DNA from: VXPQ01 sp965116435
GTDB taxonomy: Bacteria > Bacteroidota > Rhodothermia > Rhodothermales > VXPQ01
Length of the DNA stretch: 64,000 nt
Reading direction: 5' to 3'
NCBI GenBank assembly: GCA_965116435.1
Contig: OZ220686.1
Span: 1,178,001-1,242,000 of the forward strand
Below, piece by piece: positions 20,601-28,748 of the stretch. A program made the position numbers and the translations under genes. Numbering within the stretch: position 1 is the stretch's first letter; each line of letters opens with the position of its first letter. The notes under the pieces are model-generated. The model saw nothing but the letters and a program-made list of their open reading frames with translations, ran no database searches and was not told the DNA's origin.

Positions 20601-21070
20601 CCTGGCAAGTCCGGTTCCCCGTGGAAGGCGAGGCCGACCCGCCCGGCGCAGGGGACGTATTCTTTATCCGGACGAACAAGCCGTTTGCGGACGAGGATAC
20701 GTATACCTTCCGCACCGAAGCCGCCACCTCGGACCCCGCCCTGGCGAAGGAAGGCCTGGACAACATCTATGTGGTCCCCAACCCCTACGTCGCCACGAAC
20801 GAAATAGAGCCGAGAAACCCGATCTCGAATACGGAACGCGGCGACCGGCGGCTGTATTTCGCCAATGTGCCCCGGGAATGCACGATCCGCATTTTCACCC
20901 TGAGCGGGGAACTGGTCGATACCATCGAACACAGCAGTACGGTGGACGACGGCAAGGCCTTCTGGGACTTGCGCACCCGCGACAACATGAACATCGCCTA
21001 CGGCCTGTACATCTTCCATGTGGATGCGCCGGAAGGAACGGCTATCGGAAAATTCGCCGTGATCAAGTGA
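17615..21070 (+). CDS. Large exported protein with calcium-type repeats and T9SS-like C terminus
   Basis: An 1151-residue protein with a 26-residue signal peptide (MPFRTAFLQGLIACLLLAPA ... AGAQ). I do not recognise a catalytic domain. Residues ~370-450 are very Asp/Gly-rich (GDGIDNDGDGMLDESW, GLDNDEDWDPETDD), like thrombospondin type 3 calcium-binding repeats. FN3-like segments follow around residues 560-720 (KPPEKPIVQAVPGDKKVTLY ... YYYAVTAYDRGY). The last ~100 residues start IYVVPNPYVA and end IGKFAVIK, homologous to the end of the protein at 5033-7150. Start is 4 bp after the receptor stop and its stop is 1 bp from the next start, indicating translational coupling. It is probably a surface partner of the receptor. 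Confidence 0.8.
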   Translation: MPFRTAFLQGLIACLLLAPAARDAGAQQVENRDRDWSYRQVGRWMERMATSGSPATTSAECPDFTNRRDAIMNGNKITTQITNFGSISSPGNTITDIVWNGLGYGYEFGPFVGAEIVDPNRDDPQSVPKRDENGQIVRDAAGDTVYVMHIVSDGLASNGGETSPDGRERWGWQPIPCAQPVGSFEGIQVVNAESRLIPTSDDRDRDLDGKPDPWPEDWYNVNIGNYVWPGALQQGASNADKEALYFMNDYGNNEFAYFPFPADSSLKGLGLEVETRLYQWSNPLAEDAIFLVYKITNKSDKSLERVRFGMWGDPHVGGPSDWHDDLANFDTDLNMVFAWDDDGRSDVAGRPPGYFGYKFLESPGRGRECIDGSGADAATCEASGGTFFPGDGIDNDGDGMLDESWTDGLDNDEDWDPETDDVGIDGVPGTGDEGEGDGMPTAGSQFDITKPGEPNFEFTDIDESDMIGLTSFASPPFGGNNISNDARVWNFVEPGRFDDIPTEPGDYVFIYGAGDFPLRAGETKRFSIALLVGENLEDLRLNARTVQQIYDVGYRFAKPPEKPIVQAVPGDKKVTLYWGTRSESTIDPLTREADFEGYVIYRSTDHEFADQQTVTDVNGTRFLFRPLTDERGVEAKFDLENGISGPSSIPFADRGVAYDLGDDTGLFHTYVDSNNVRNGQTYYYAVTAYDRGYGGNDVQGFSGGIPPTETSKTITYNPTTDEYVFDVNSMSVIPRPPAAGYVAPSIRLEHTQGVATGDLRIAIVDAPGVTDGNPYRIDFDEVDGETAYTVTNEAARTIVVTGRPGQFSGLGHKNIDAESFALRTEDGRALEAELDYVLYPKAGSVEILPDARIEPFQRLVATFLYSPIYQSTLLQNEEGNPVFEGLHVFVQDRVLEIDEEQTGWAEGEADLPFEVRVASAGPGRRGQPSDYEIRFSGETVMQAFVTNLDLPFEIVNLTKANEPVRAFVPDANRNGAWDLNEAIIFVESIDGRDLATWQVRFPVEGEADPPGAGDVFFIRTNKPFADEDTYTFRTEAATSDPALAKEGLDNIYVVPNPYVATNEIEPRNPISNTERGDRRLYFANVPRECTIRIFTLSGELVDTIEHSSTVDDGKAFWDLRTRDNMNIAYGLYIFHVDAPEGTAIGKFAVIK

Positions 21071-21071
21071 C

Positions 21072-22112
21072 ATGAGATACCTTGCCGCGATAGCTCTCCT
21101 GCTGCTCCTGCCCCTTGACGCCCGGGGACAGGAAAACGACGCCGCCCCCCGGGACGAAACCATTACGAAGACGGGCGCGACCGCGGGGCAATTCCTGAAA
21201 ATCGGCGTGGGCGCCCGCCCCATCGCCCTCGGCGGCGCCTTCGTCGCCCAGGCCAACGACCTGTCCGCCATGTACTGGAACCCGGCGGGGCTGGCGCTGC
21301 TGCCCGGCGCGTCCGTGCAGCTGGCGCACACGCGCTATCTGGCCGACATTACCTACAACTTCGCCGCCTTCGGCGTGTCGCTGGGCAATATGGGCACGCT
21401 GGCCGCTTCGTTGATCTTCCTCGACTCCGGGGACATGCTCGTGCGCACGATTGCGCAGCCGGAAGGCACCGGAGAACGTTTCAAGGTGCAGAATTACGCG
21501 ATCCAGGCGTCGTACGGGCGGTCGCTGACGGACCGGTTCTCTATCGGCGGAAGCGTCAAGTTCGTGCAGGAACGGATCTGGCACAGTACGGCGTCGTCCA
21601 TTGCGCTGGACGTAGGCACGCTCTTCACCACGCCCTACGAGCGGCTGCGCCTCGGCGCCAGTTTCTCGAACTTCGGACCGAAAATGCAAATGAGCGGGCG
21701 CGACATCGTGTTCAGCGCCGACCCGACGCCGGGCCAGAGCGGCGTCGTGGAAATCGTCAATTCGGAATACCTGATGGACCGGCATCCGTTGCCGCTCCTG
21801 TTTCGGATTGGCCTGTCGTGGGATGCGTTGCGGACGGCGGACCACACCTTTGCGCTGTCCACCGATGCGGCGCACCCGAACGACAACTACGAATACCTGA
21901 ATTTCGGGGCGGAGTACGACTTTCGGAACCTGATCGCGCTGCGGGCAGGCTACCGCAATCTGTTCGAAGCGGATAGCGAGCAGGGCCTGACGCTGGGCGG
22001 AGGGTTGAATGTGCGTCTGGACGGTTCGCTTCGGGTCCGCGTCGATTACGCCTGGGCGGATTTCGGGCGCCTCGAACAGACACACTGGTTCACAGTGGAC
22101 CTTGGATTTTAG
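21072..22112 (+). CDS. PorV/PorQ-family outer-membrane protein
   Basis: A 346-residue protein; the ATG at 21072 lies one base after the preceding stop. Signal peptide of about 20 residues ending DARGQ. The mature N terminus carries GQFLKIGVGARPIALGGAFV and DLSAMYWNPAGLAL, diagnostic of PorV/PorQ-like barrels, and the chain continues as amphipathic strands to a final aromatic strand (THWFTVDLGF). PorV itself is a T9SS component that shuttles cargo to the attachment complex. Here the gene is the last of a TonB receptor - exported protein - PorV set, so it may be a dedicated partner for the exported protein. That role is inference. Confidence 0.87.
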   Translation: MRYLAAIALLLLLPLDARGQENDAAPRDETITKTGATAGQFLKIGVGARPIALGGAFVAQANDLSAMYWNPAGLALLPGASVQLAHTRYLADITYNFAAFGVSLGNMGTLAASLIFLDSGDMLVRTIAQPEGTGERFKVQNYAIQASYGRSLTDRFSIGGSVKFVQERIWHSTASSIALDVGTLFTTPYERLRLGASFSNFGPKMQMSGRDIVFSADPTPGQSGVVEIVNSEYLMDRHPLPLLFRIGLSWDALRTADHTFALSTDAAHPNDNYEYLNFGAEYDFRNLIALRAGYRNLFEADSEQGLTLGGGLNVRLDGSLRVRVDYAWADFGRLEQTHWFTVDLGF

Positions 22113-22201
22113 CGCCGAATGCCGTACGCTGATTTCGGCTTGCGCTTTTACGGAACGCGGCGCGCGGCAGGCCGGCGCCCGCACGCACGAACCCACTTGG
22201 T

Positions 22202-23947
22202 ATGCAGTACGTCGCCCGCACGGTTGCAAGAACAGGGCGCACGGCCCGGGGGGTGCGGCGCGGCCTGGCGCTGGGGCTGTTCGCGGCGGCCTTGTTCGGA
22301 TGCATGGGCCTGAGCCTCGCGCCCGCCTTCGCGCAACCGGCCTCCTCCCTGTTCGACGACCTTGGAACCGACGCCGTAGCCTTCGGCCCCTCTCCGCTCT
22401 CCAAAACGGGCGAGCCGGCATGGCGTACCGACCCGATTCCGGAAGAAGCCACCGGCCTCGTGGTGCAGGGCGTCGCGGCGGACCGGGGCCTGAGGGGATG
22501 GGCCCGCTTCGGAAACGGCCCCTGGCGGGCGCTCCATATCGTGTTTTCGGCCACCGACGACACGTTTTTCGCCGGATTTCACGGAGACGAGGTGTTTGCG
22601 GAGGGCGCCTTCGAGATACGGTTTCAGACGCAGGCCCCTGTGACCCTCTACGCGGCGGGCGCTTTCGACAACCGGAAGGATGCGGCGGACGCCAACGACG
22701 ACGCCCGCCCCCACGACGCGAAACAGGATCTCCCCCGGAACGAGCCCGCGCCCAAACGCCTCCACAAAACGCATCCGGGCCCCACGGGCCTTATCGTGCC
22801 GCCCCTGCTGTACGACAGGGCGGCATGGGACGCCGAACCCTTTCGGGGGAATCCCGTGGCGCTGGCCCAGCCCAGCTACCGGCACATGGCGTTCCACCAC
22901 GCCGCCGGGTTCTGGGCCACCACGCACGAAGAAGGGCTTGCGCAGGTGAAAGCCATTCAGGACCTGCACCAGAATATCCGGGGATGGAGCGACATCGGAT
23001 ACCATTTCGTGCTGGACCAAAGCGGGCGGCTCTACCAGGGTCGGCCCTTTTTGCGCGGCCCCGCCTCGCTGGATTCCGCGCCCGCGCTGTCCATGGGCGC
23101 GCACGTAGGCGGCCACAACCCGGGCAATATCGGCGTGTGCATGCTGGGGTGCTACCATCCCCCGTATCTCCCCCCCCGATGCATGGATACGCTATCGCCG
23201 CCCACCCTGGACTCGCTGGCCGTTACGTATTCGTTCCTGTCTGAAAATTACGGCGTGTCCCCGGACAACTTGCGCGGACACGGACAGTTCGCGGGCGCAG
23301 CCACCAGTTGCCCGGGCGCCAATAATCTGGCCATCTTCGACGATCTGGTCGAGCGCATCCGCACCCTGCTCGCGACGGGCAACGCCCCGCTGGGCCGCGC
23401 CGCGCTGGCCGCCCGCACGGACGAGGACGGCGTAGTGCATCTGGCCTGGGAATTCATCGACCCGGGAAACATCGCCGCATTTCGCATAGAGCGGGTGGAA
23501 GGCGGGGATCCTGTGGCGCTTTTCGAAGGAGATCAGCTGCTGGACGGCGCTTTCACGGACGGAAGCGCAACCTGGATGGGGCCCATATCGTATCGACTCT
23601 ATGGCCGCTCTGCGGTCGGTCGGGAACAGCTGCTGGCCACCGCCGCCGCCACCCTCGAACGCCCGGACGGCCATGTGCTTACGGAAAATTTCCCGGACCC
23701 GTTCTTTCATGCGACCACGATCCGGTATTATCTTCCGCAAGACGGCATCGTGCAGCTGACCGTCTTCGACCTGCTTGGACGCAGCGTGGCGAACCTTGTG
23801 GAAGGCCCTGCCGAGGGCGGGCAGTGGCGGCATGTCCTTTTCGATGCAACCGGACTCCCCTCGGGAACGTATTTTTATCGCTTGCGGGTGGAAGGCTTCT
23901 CGGGCGTAGCGTACGACCGGGCGCATTCGCTCGTGCGGATGCGATGA
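22202..23947 (+). CDS. T9SS-sorted N-acetylmuramoyl-L-alanine amidase/PGRP-like protein
   Basis: A 581-residue exported protein; the N terminus is arginine-rich, then hydrophobic, with cleavage near APAFAQ at residue 45. Residues ~220-390 form an amidase_2/PGRP-type domain: AFHHAAGFW (first zinc histidine), GWSDIGYHFVLDQSGRLYQG, GAHVGGHNPGNIGVCMLG and LRGHGQFAGAATSCPG with the second zinc His and the final Cys. These enzymes cut the amide bond between muramic acid and the stem peptide. A FN3-like segment (~400-480) and a T9SS sorting domain (FPDPFFHATTIRYYLPQDGI ... SGTYFYRLRVEG) follow. Surface export suggests action on other cells' peptidoglycan or on released fragments. A run of eight C lies in the coding region near 23170. 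Confidence 0.82.
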   Translation: MQYVARTVARTGRTARGVRRGLALGLFAAALFGCMGLSLAPAFAQPASSLFDDLGTDAVAFGPSPLSKTGEPAWRTDPIPEEATGLVVQGVAADRGLRGWARFGNGPWRALHIVFSATDDTFFAGFHGDEVFAEGAFEIRFQTQAPVTLYAAGAFDNRKDAADANDDARPHDAKQDLPRNEPAPKRLHKTHPGPTGLIVPPLLYDRAAWDAEPFRGNPVALAQPSYRHMAFHHAAGFWATTHEEGLAQVKAIQDLHQNIRGWSDIGYHFVLDQSGRLYQGRPFLRGPASLDSAPALSMGAHVGGHNPGNIGVCMLGCYHPPYLPPRCMDTLSPPTLDSLAVTYSFLSENYGVSPDNLRGHGQFAGAATSCPGANNLAIFDDLVERIRTLLATGNAPLGRAALAARTDEDGVVHLAWEFIDPGNIAAFRIERVEGGDPVALFEGDQLLDGAFTDGSATWMGPISYRLYGRSAVGREQLLATAAATLERPDGHVLTENFPDPFFHATTIRYYLPQDGIVQLTVFDLLGRSVANLVEGPAEGGQWRHVLFDATGLPSGTYFYRLRVEGFSGVAYDRAHSLVRMR

Positions 23948-24040
23948 GGTCCAATGGGGCGACAGGTTCGCGGCACGCCCACTGGCGCCGGGCTTCCCGC
24001 TGGTTCCCCCGATGGAATCATGGCGGCCTGTATGCGCGTA

Positions 24041-24198
24041 CGCGAAGCGGACTTCGGGAGGCGTTGGGGAGCGTGCTGGCTGTGTCATGCCTCATGATGC
24101 GGGGCCGCACACTACTTCCTTCGTCATGCCGTGCCAGCGCCCTCGCTGCCTCGGATCGTTGCGGATTTAACCAGAGAGCATCCTTAATCAGAGTATCC
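24041..24198. repeat. Dispersed palindromic repeat, copy 1
   Basis: Imperfect inverted arms at 24058-24080 and 24133-24152 (ending GCTGGC / GCCAGC) flank a ~50-bp centre containing the shared motif GTCATGCCTCAT. The outer end reads AGAGCATCC. The segment is clearly related to 50574-50828 over about 140 bp and, through its end, to 55133-55186. It fills the gap between the amidase and the AAA ATPase genes. Confidence 0.65.
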
Positions 24199-24209
24199 CC
24201 AGGAAACCC

Positions 24210-26168
24210 TTGACCGATTCCCCCCACACGGCGGCCCCGGAGCCATCCTCTGCGCCAGAGCAATCCGAAGAGGCAGCGATGTCCATCCCCGAAGAGGAAA
24301 TGACAGCGAGCGACGCCTGCGCCGAGGATGCGCCCGACGCCGCAACGGAGGCCGCCCCCGCCGCAGTAGCAGAGGCCTCCCCCGCCGAGGAAACGACGGC
24401 GCCCAACGCTTGGGCTCGTTATCCGGCCTGGGCCCGCGATCTGGCGCGCAAATACCTCACGAAAACGCTCACGCAATTCATTCTCTACGGGAATGTCCGA
24501 GATCTCGTCCCGGGAGAAAACGAAGACGGGCGCCACGACTATGCGTCGCTTCGGGAATTTCTTGCGGACGACCTGTTTGCGGCGCGGGACATGGTGATTT
24601 TTTACGACCGTTCCGCGGGCATTCATTTTGCCGATGCGGCGTCGAGGAAGGATTTTCACCGGGCCGTTTCGGGATACGACGCCATTTTCGGCACCGAGTA
24701 TGCGCGGGCGCTCCCGAGGGACCCCGTCCGCGTGTTTTCCGTGCTGGAAAATTATTTTCGGACCCGCCTCGCCGACGGGATGCGCATTGCCTGCGTGGTG
24801 GATTATGCGGAAACCATCGTTCCGATGGCCGAAGCGTCCATGTACTCTGCGGAGGACCGCAATGCGCTCGTATTTCTCCAGAAGTGGGCGCACGATCCGG
24901 TCTTTCTTGCTGGGGACTTCACGCTCTGTCTCATTGCGGAAAATCTCACGGACCTGAACCGGCAACTCGTGCAGAGTCCGTACACCGCAGAAATCCGGAT
25001 TCCCATGCCGGACGAGGATGCCCGCCTCGCGTTCGTCCGCAACGCCCTCCTCGACCGGGAAGACCTTTTTGCGGACTATTCGGACGTCTCCCCGGAAGCC
25101 GTGGCGCACCATACCGCCGGCCTGGGCTACACGCAACTCCGCACGATCCTCGCCGATGTGCTCGAAAACCACGCGCCGCTGACCTTCGAGACGCTTTCCG
25201 GCATGAAGAAGGAATTCATCGAGGCGGAAGCGTACGGCATGCTGGAGTTCGTGGAAACCGGCTTCGATCTGGACATGGTGGCCGGGCACCGGCAGGCCAA
25301 GGCGCATCTTCGACACGCCGCGGACGCCTTGCGGGCCGCCCGCCCGGACGTATTGCCCATGGGATATCTGGTCAGCGGCCCCGTAGGGACGGGCAAGACC
25401 TTCCTGATCACGTGCTTTGCGGGCGAGATAGGCGTTCCCATGGTTACGCTGAAGAACTTTCGCTCGCAATGGCAGGGCGTGACCGAGGGCAATCTCGAAA
25501 AAATCCTCCATTTGCTGGAAGCCATGACGCCGGTGGCGGTCATGATCGACGAGGCGGACACGGCGCTCGGAAACCGGGACGCCCAGGGTGATTCGGGCGT
25601 TTCCAGCCGGGTGTTCGGGCAAATCGCCACCTTCATGAGCAACCCGTCCCACCGGGGGCGCATTCTTTTCTTCCTGGTCACGGCGCGACCGGACCTGATG
25701 CCCATCGACCTGAAACGGCAAGGCCGGGCCGAAGAGCACATCGCCCTGTTCTATCCCGAAGAAAAAGACGAACGGGAGGAATTGCTGCGTGTGGTGATGC
25801 GGCGGACCGGCGCCCTTTTGGACCTGGCCGACATACCGGACGTCTTGCTGGACGGCGACCGTCCGTTCAGCGGGGCGGACATGGAGGCGCTGTTCACGCG
25901 GGCGAAGTTTCGGGCGAGCGCGCAACAGACCGGGCGCGGCGCGACGCCGCCCGATACGCCGAACGGCACGCCTGCCATCACCAAAAAGATTCTCGAAGAA
26001 GCGGTGTGCGATTTTATCCCGCCTGCCTACCCCGAAGAGGTGGAATTGCAAACGCTGGTCGCCGTCCTCGAATGCACCAGCAGGGCCCTTTTGCCCGAAA
26101 AATACCGGGCGCTGGAGCGGGCGGACGTTATCCAGCGCGTACAGGAATTGAAACGGCTGGTGGAGTAA
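24210..26168 (+). CDS. Two-domain AAA+ ATPase
   Basis: A 652-residue protein. Translation may begin at TTG 24210 (AGGA 7 nt upstream) or at ATG 24279, which has a good GAAGAGG site; the first ~65 residues are a low-complexity Ala/Glu/Pro stretch. Residues ~66-330 look like a degenerate AAA domain without a clear P-loop. Residues ~350-590 are an active AAA+ module with Walker A GPVGTGKT (~389) and Walker B VAVMIDEAD (~441), plus an arginine-containing segment FLVTARPDLMPIDLKRQGR. It resembles FtsH/p97-like central-domain ATPases but has no protease or membrane part. Its partner and substrate are not evident from neighbours, and it appears to be a single-gene unit. Confidence 0.75.
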   Translation: MTDSPHTAAPEPSSAPEQSEEAAMSIPEEEMTASDACAEDAPDAATEAAPAAVAEASPAEETTAPNAWARYPAWARDLARKYLTKTLTQFILYGNVRDLVPGENEDGRHDYASLREFLADDLFAARDMVIFYDRSAGIHFADAASRKDFHRAVSGYDAIFGTEYARALPRDPVRVFSVLENYFRTRLADGMRIACVVDYAETIVPMAEASMYSAEDRNALVFLQKWAHDPVFLAGDFTLCLIAENLTDLNRQLVQSPYTAEIRIPMPDEDARLAFVRNALLDREDLFADYSDVSPEAVAHHTAGLGYTQLRTILADVLENHAPLTFETLSGMKKEFIEAEAYGMLEFVETGFDLDMVAGHRQAKAHLRHAADALRAARPDVLPMGYLVSGPVGTGKTFLITCFAGEIGVPMVTLKNFRSQWQGVTEGNLEKILHLLEAMTPVAVMIDEADTALGNRDAQGDSGVSSRVFGQIATFMSNPSHRGRILFFLVTARPDLMPIDLKRQGRAEEHIALFYPEEKDEREELLRVVMRRTGALLDLADIPDVLLDGDRPFSGADMEALFTRAKFRASAQQTGRGATPPDTPNGTPAITKKILEEAVCDFIPPAYPEEVELQTLVAVLECTSRALLPEKYRALERADVIQRVQELKRLVE

Positions 26169-26177
26169 ATCCCCATG

Positions 26178-26360
26178 AACGGAGCGAAGCCGCTTGCCCG
26201 AAAGGTCTGATCCGGCGCCATGCAAACGCGGGAAGCACGAAAAACGGGGTAAAGCCGCTTGCCGGAAAGGCCTGATTGGAGCCACGCAAACTTGGGAAGC
26301 ACGAAGAACGGGGCGAAGCCGCTTGCCCGAAAGGTCTGATTGGCGCGAAGCCCGGATGCG
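26178..26360. repeat. Three-copy 64/65-bp tandem repeat
   Basis: Units start at 26178, 26243 and 26307 and share GAAGCCGCTTGCCCGAAAGG-type cores followed by CTGAT. The third unit is shortened. The array fills the gap between the convergent ends of the AAA ATPase and mazG genes. Function unknown; it could form paired structures in a read-through transcript. Confidence 0.7.
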
Positions 26361-26367
26361 CCGCCCG

Positions 26368-27225
26368 TCACGCTGCGCTATCTTCCTTGCCCTCCAGCGT
26401 TTTCGCCTCTTCCCAGAGCGCATCCATTTCCGACAATGTCGATTCCACAGGAGTCCGGCCCAGGGCCGCCAGACGCTCTTCAATGTGCCGAAAACGCCGT
26501 ACGAAGGCGTCGTTCGTCCGGGAAAGCGCGTTTTCCGCATTGAGGCCGCTCATCCGCGCATAGTTCACCAGGGCAAAGAGCAGGTCTCCGAACTCGCGCT
26601 CGCGTTCCTCCATGGGAACGCCCGGGGCGTCCGTCTCCGCAAACTCCCGGATTTCCTCGCAGACCTTCTCCCAGGCGCCGGACCGTTCGGGAAAATCGAA
26701 CCCCACGCCAGCGGCCTTCTGCTGCGTGCGATGCGCTCGCAGCAACGCCGGAAGACGCCGGGGTACGCCCGCCAGCGCCGATTTTTTCGTCCCCTCCGCC
26801 AACTTGATTTGCTCCCAGTTGCGCACCACCTCGTCCGCACCTTCTACCTGCGCATCCTGGAACACATGAGGATGCCGCCGCACCAGTTTGTCCGTTTCCT
26901 GCCGGATAATGTCCGTAAGCGAGAACTGCCCGTCTCCCTCGGCGATCGCCCCGTGAAACGCCACATGCAGCAAGAGATCGCCCAGTTCTTCGCACAACCC
27001 CTCCCGATCCGCTTCGTCGATCGCCGAAACCGCCTCGTAGGCTTCCTCAATCAGCAAATGCTTCACAGATTCGTGGGTTTGCTCCCGATCCCAGGGGCAA
27101 TCCCTCCGCAATTGCCGGACAATGGCGGAAAACGCTGCGTACGCCGCCTGCTCTTCCTCCCCGGGTGCAAACACAGGGTCCGCCAAATCGTCGTACGTGA
27201 ATTTTTTATCGGGAACTTGCGACAT
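26368..27225 (-). CDS. mazG: Nucleoside triphosphate pyrophosphohydrolase MazG
   Basis: A 285-residue protein starting at ATG 27225 (MSQVPDKKFTYDDL); two upstream in-frame ATGs would add 5 or 22 poor-quality residues. The MazG signature is present twice, as expected for the duplicated family: CPWDREQTHESVKHLLIEEAYE ... EELGDLLLHVAFH near residues 45-100 and a second domain with WEKVCEEIREF ... EREFGDLLFALVNYARM near 190-240. The first-domain EExxE and ELGDLL residues coordinate magnesium. MazG hydrolyses NTPs to NMP and pyrophosphate, cleansing abnormal nucleotides and lowering (p)ppGpp pools. Cytosolic. It faces the AAA gene convergently and has a repeat-rich upstream region. Confidence 0.92.
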   Translation of the reverse strand: MSQVPDKKFTYDDLADPVFAPGEEEQAAYAAFSAIVRQLRRDCPWDREQTHESVKHLLIEEAYEAVSAIDEADREGLCEELGDLLLHVAFHGAIAEGDGQFSLTDIIRQETDKLVRRHPHVFQDAQVEGADEVVRNWEQIKLAEGTKKSALAGVPRRLPALLRAHRTQQKAAGVGFDFPERSGAWEKVCEEIREFAETDAPGVPMEEREREFGDLLFALVNYARMSGLNAENALSRTNDAFVRRFRHIEERLAALGRTPVESTLSEMDALWEEAKTLEGKEDSAA

Positions 27226-27280
27226 ATGTGCAATGTACATATATTGTGGTAAGGAACCGAAAACCGCGTGCGGATTCGAT

Positions 27281-27385
27281 GCAATGTACATGCAGCGCAG
27301 ATGCAGTGCAATGTAGATTCAGTGCGGATGCAGCGTGCAGATTCAGCGCAGTGCAGATGCAACGTGCAGATTCAGCGCCCTGTAT
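27281..27385. repeat. Degenerate short tandem repeats upstream of mazG
   Basis: Variants of GCAATGTACAT, GTGCAGATGCA and GTGCAGATTCAGCGC recur. One 16-mer, CGTGCAGATTCAGCGC, occurs exactly at 27334 and 27363, a 29-bp spacing. A further GCAATGTACAT lies next to the mazG start at 27230. Confidence 0.55.
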
Positions 27386-27572
27386 ATTCGAGCAATAACG
27401 GACATACAAGCCAGGCGTACAGGCCAGCCACACGAAACAGACATCCACAGCAGACATCCACGCAAGGCGTGCTGCCCGCTACCGTAAAGGTACGCGGCGG
27501 CGCGTTCATCCGCGACGAAAAACATGCCGCACGACCGAAACGATCAGAATATCTCGCAAAATGTCCCGTGGC

Positions 27573-27647
27573 GCGGGCGAGCAGAGCGCGGGGAAGCAGA
27601 GTGCGGGGAGGCAGAGTGCGGAGAAGCAGGGCGCAGGCAAACAGGAT
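27573..27647. repeat. Five 15-bp tandem repeats
   Basis: Five adjoining 15-bp units run without gaps: GCGGGCGAGCAGAGC, GCGGGGAAGCAGAGT, GCGGGGAGGCAGAGT, GCGGAGAAGCAGGGC and GCAGGCAAACAGGAT. The period is a multiple of three, so one frame encodes a five-residue repeat, but no supported start codon precedes it. Confidence 0.65.
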
Positions 27648-27967
27648 GCCGCCACGCGCCCGCGAAGCCACGCACCGGTTTTTCCACAACATATGCACGT
27701 TCCCGATGCGCTTGCCAACAGCCGGAAAAGGCGCCGGGTTCAAAAGATGTGGGAAAGTAATCGCCCTGCTTTTCGGGCTGGTGCGTAACGTTAGGGACGT
27801 GCAATTTCCTGTTCGGGAGGACCCTGAAGGGAGCCTGAAAAAAAAATTTTATCCCGGAGGTTATGTTTTCGCATGCGGCGGGTCTATATACGTACCGCCT
27901 GCAGCCATAGCGTTGCGGGCCGACATCGCATTCATCATCCATACACATAAAACAAAGAGGTATTCTC

Positions 27968-28435
27968 ATGGCATACGCCATCAACAAAGCCATCGTGATC
28001 GGCAATCTGGGGCAGGACCCGGAAATACGCTACACCGGAAACGGAACGGCCGTATGCAACATGCGGGTCGCCACCACGGAACGGTACAAGGACGCCAGCG
28101 GAGAAATGGTCGAACGGACCGAATGGCACAATGTCGTAACATGGGCTCGCCTGGCAGAGGTTTGCAGCGAATACCTGCGGAAAGGATCCAAGGTGTATTT
28201 CGAGGGGCCGCTACAAACGCGCTCCTGGGAAGACCGCGACGGCAACACGCGCTACACCACGGAAATCCGCGCCCGCGACATGGTGATGCTGGACTCCCGA
28301 GGCGGAAACGGCGCAGGGAACGGCGCGGGAAACGGCTTTTCCCCAGGCAAAACGCAAGCCCCCCGAAAAGTGGCGGCCCCGGTCGGCGCAGAGGAGAACG
28401 CAGGGTACGACCCGGACGACGACCTCCCGTTCTGA
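27968..28435 (+). CDS. ssb: Single-stranded DNA-binding protein
   Basis: A 155-residue protein with a good ribosome-binding site (AAAGAGGT) 7 nt before the ATG. Residues 1-~108 are the OB-fold: AINKAIVIGNLGQDPEIRYT, TAVCNMRVATTERY, TEWHNVVTWARLAEVCSEYL, KGSKVYFEGPLQTRSWED. A flexible Gly/Asn/Pro-rich linker follows, and the chain ends DPDDDLPF, the conserved acidic tip that recruits replication and repair partners. SSB tetramers coat single-stranded DNA during replication, repair and recombination. In many Bacteroidota ssb lies beside gldE; here the GldE-like gene is two genes further on. Confidence 0.97.
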   Translation: MAYAINKAIVIGNLGQDPEIRYTGNGTAVCNMRVATTERYKDASGEMVERTEWHNVVTWARLAEVCSEYLRKGSKVYFEGPLQTRSWEDRDGNTRYTTEIRARDMVMLDSRGGNGAGNGAGNGFSPGKTQAPRKVAAPVGAEENAGYDPDDDLPF

Positions 28436-28748
28436 TCCCGGTTGGAACAGGTCCGCCGGGCGCGGCGCGAATCACGCACCCCGTCGCTCGTTGCAGGGCT
28501 TCCGGTCCCGGACAGAAACGCCGGACAAGGGCGCTCTTGAAGGGTCCTCAAGGCCTTTAGCGTCTTGACGGATCTTCGGTCCAGGCGCGGCGCCCCTGCG
28601 CTATGAGGATGCTGCCTGTTTGCATCGTCTTGCGCAGGGTGCGCCGTTCGGCAAAAGGGCTGGCGGTTTTCCGTCGGACAGGACGGGCGGAGCGGTGCGC
28701 GGCGGCGGGCTGCGCAGTGCAAAGCGGAATCACAGGCATAGCAACACC

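Larger units (their letters stand above)
27226..27967. other. 742-bp intergenic region with degenerate repeats, no convincing gene
   Basis: This divergent gap between mazG and ssb holds two repeat patches (27281-27385 and 27573-27647, listed separately) and an A/T-rich element near 27838-27850 ahead of ssb. Open frames on both strands here are short, repeat-driven and lack ribosome-binding sites, so I do not call them genes. Promoters for both neighbours should lie here. Confidence 0.5.

Noticed and set aside
17438..21331. A 1297-codon open frame on the minus strand
   Set aside because: It lies antisense to the TonB receptor end, the large exported protein and the PorV gene, has no domain signal and reflects high-GC codon bias.
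23170..23177. Eight-C run in the amidase gene as a phase-variation tract
   Set aside because: It is mid-gene between well-conserved motifs, encodes Leu-Pro-Pro and is shorter than typical slipping tracts.
27524..27788. Small frames with 5-residue repeats before ssb
   Set aside because: They are created by the 15-bp tandem array and lack start signals.
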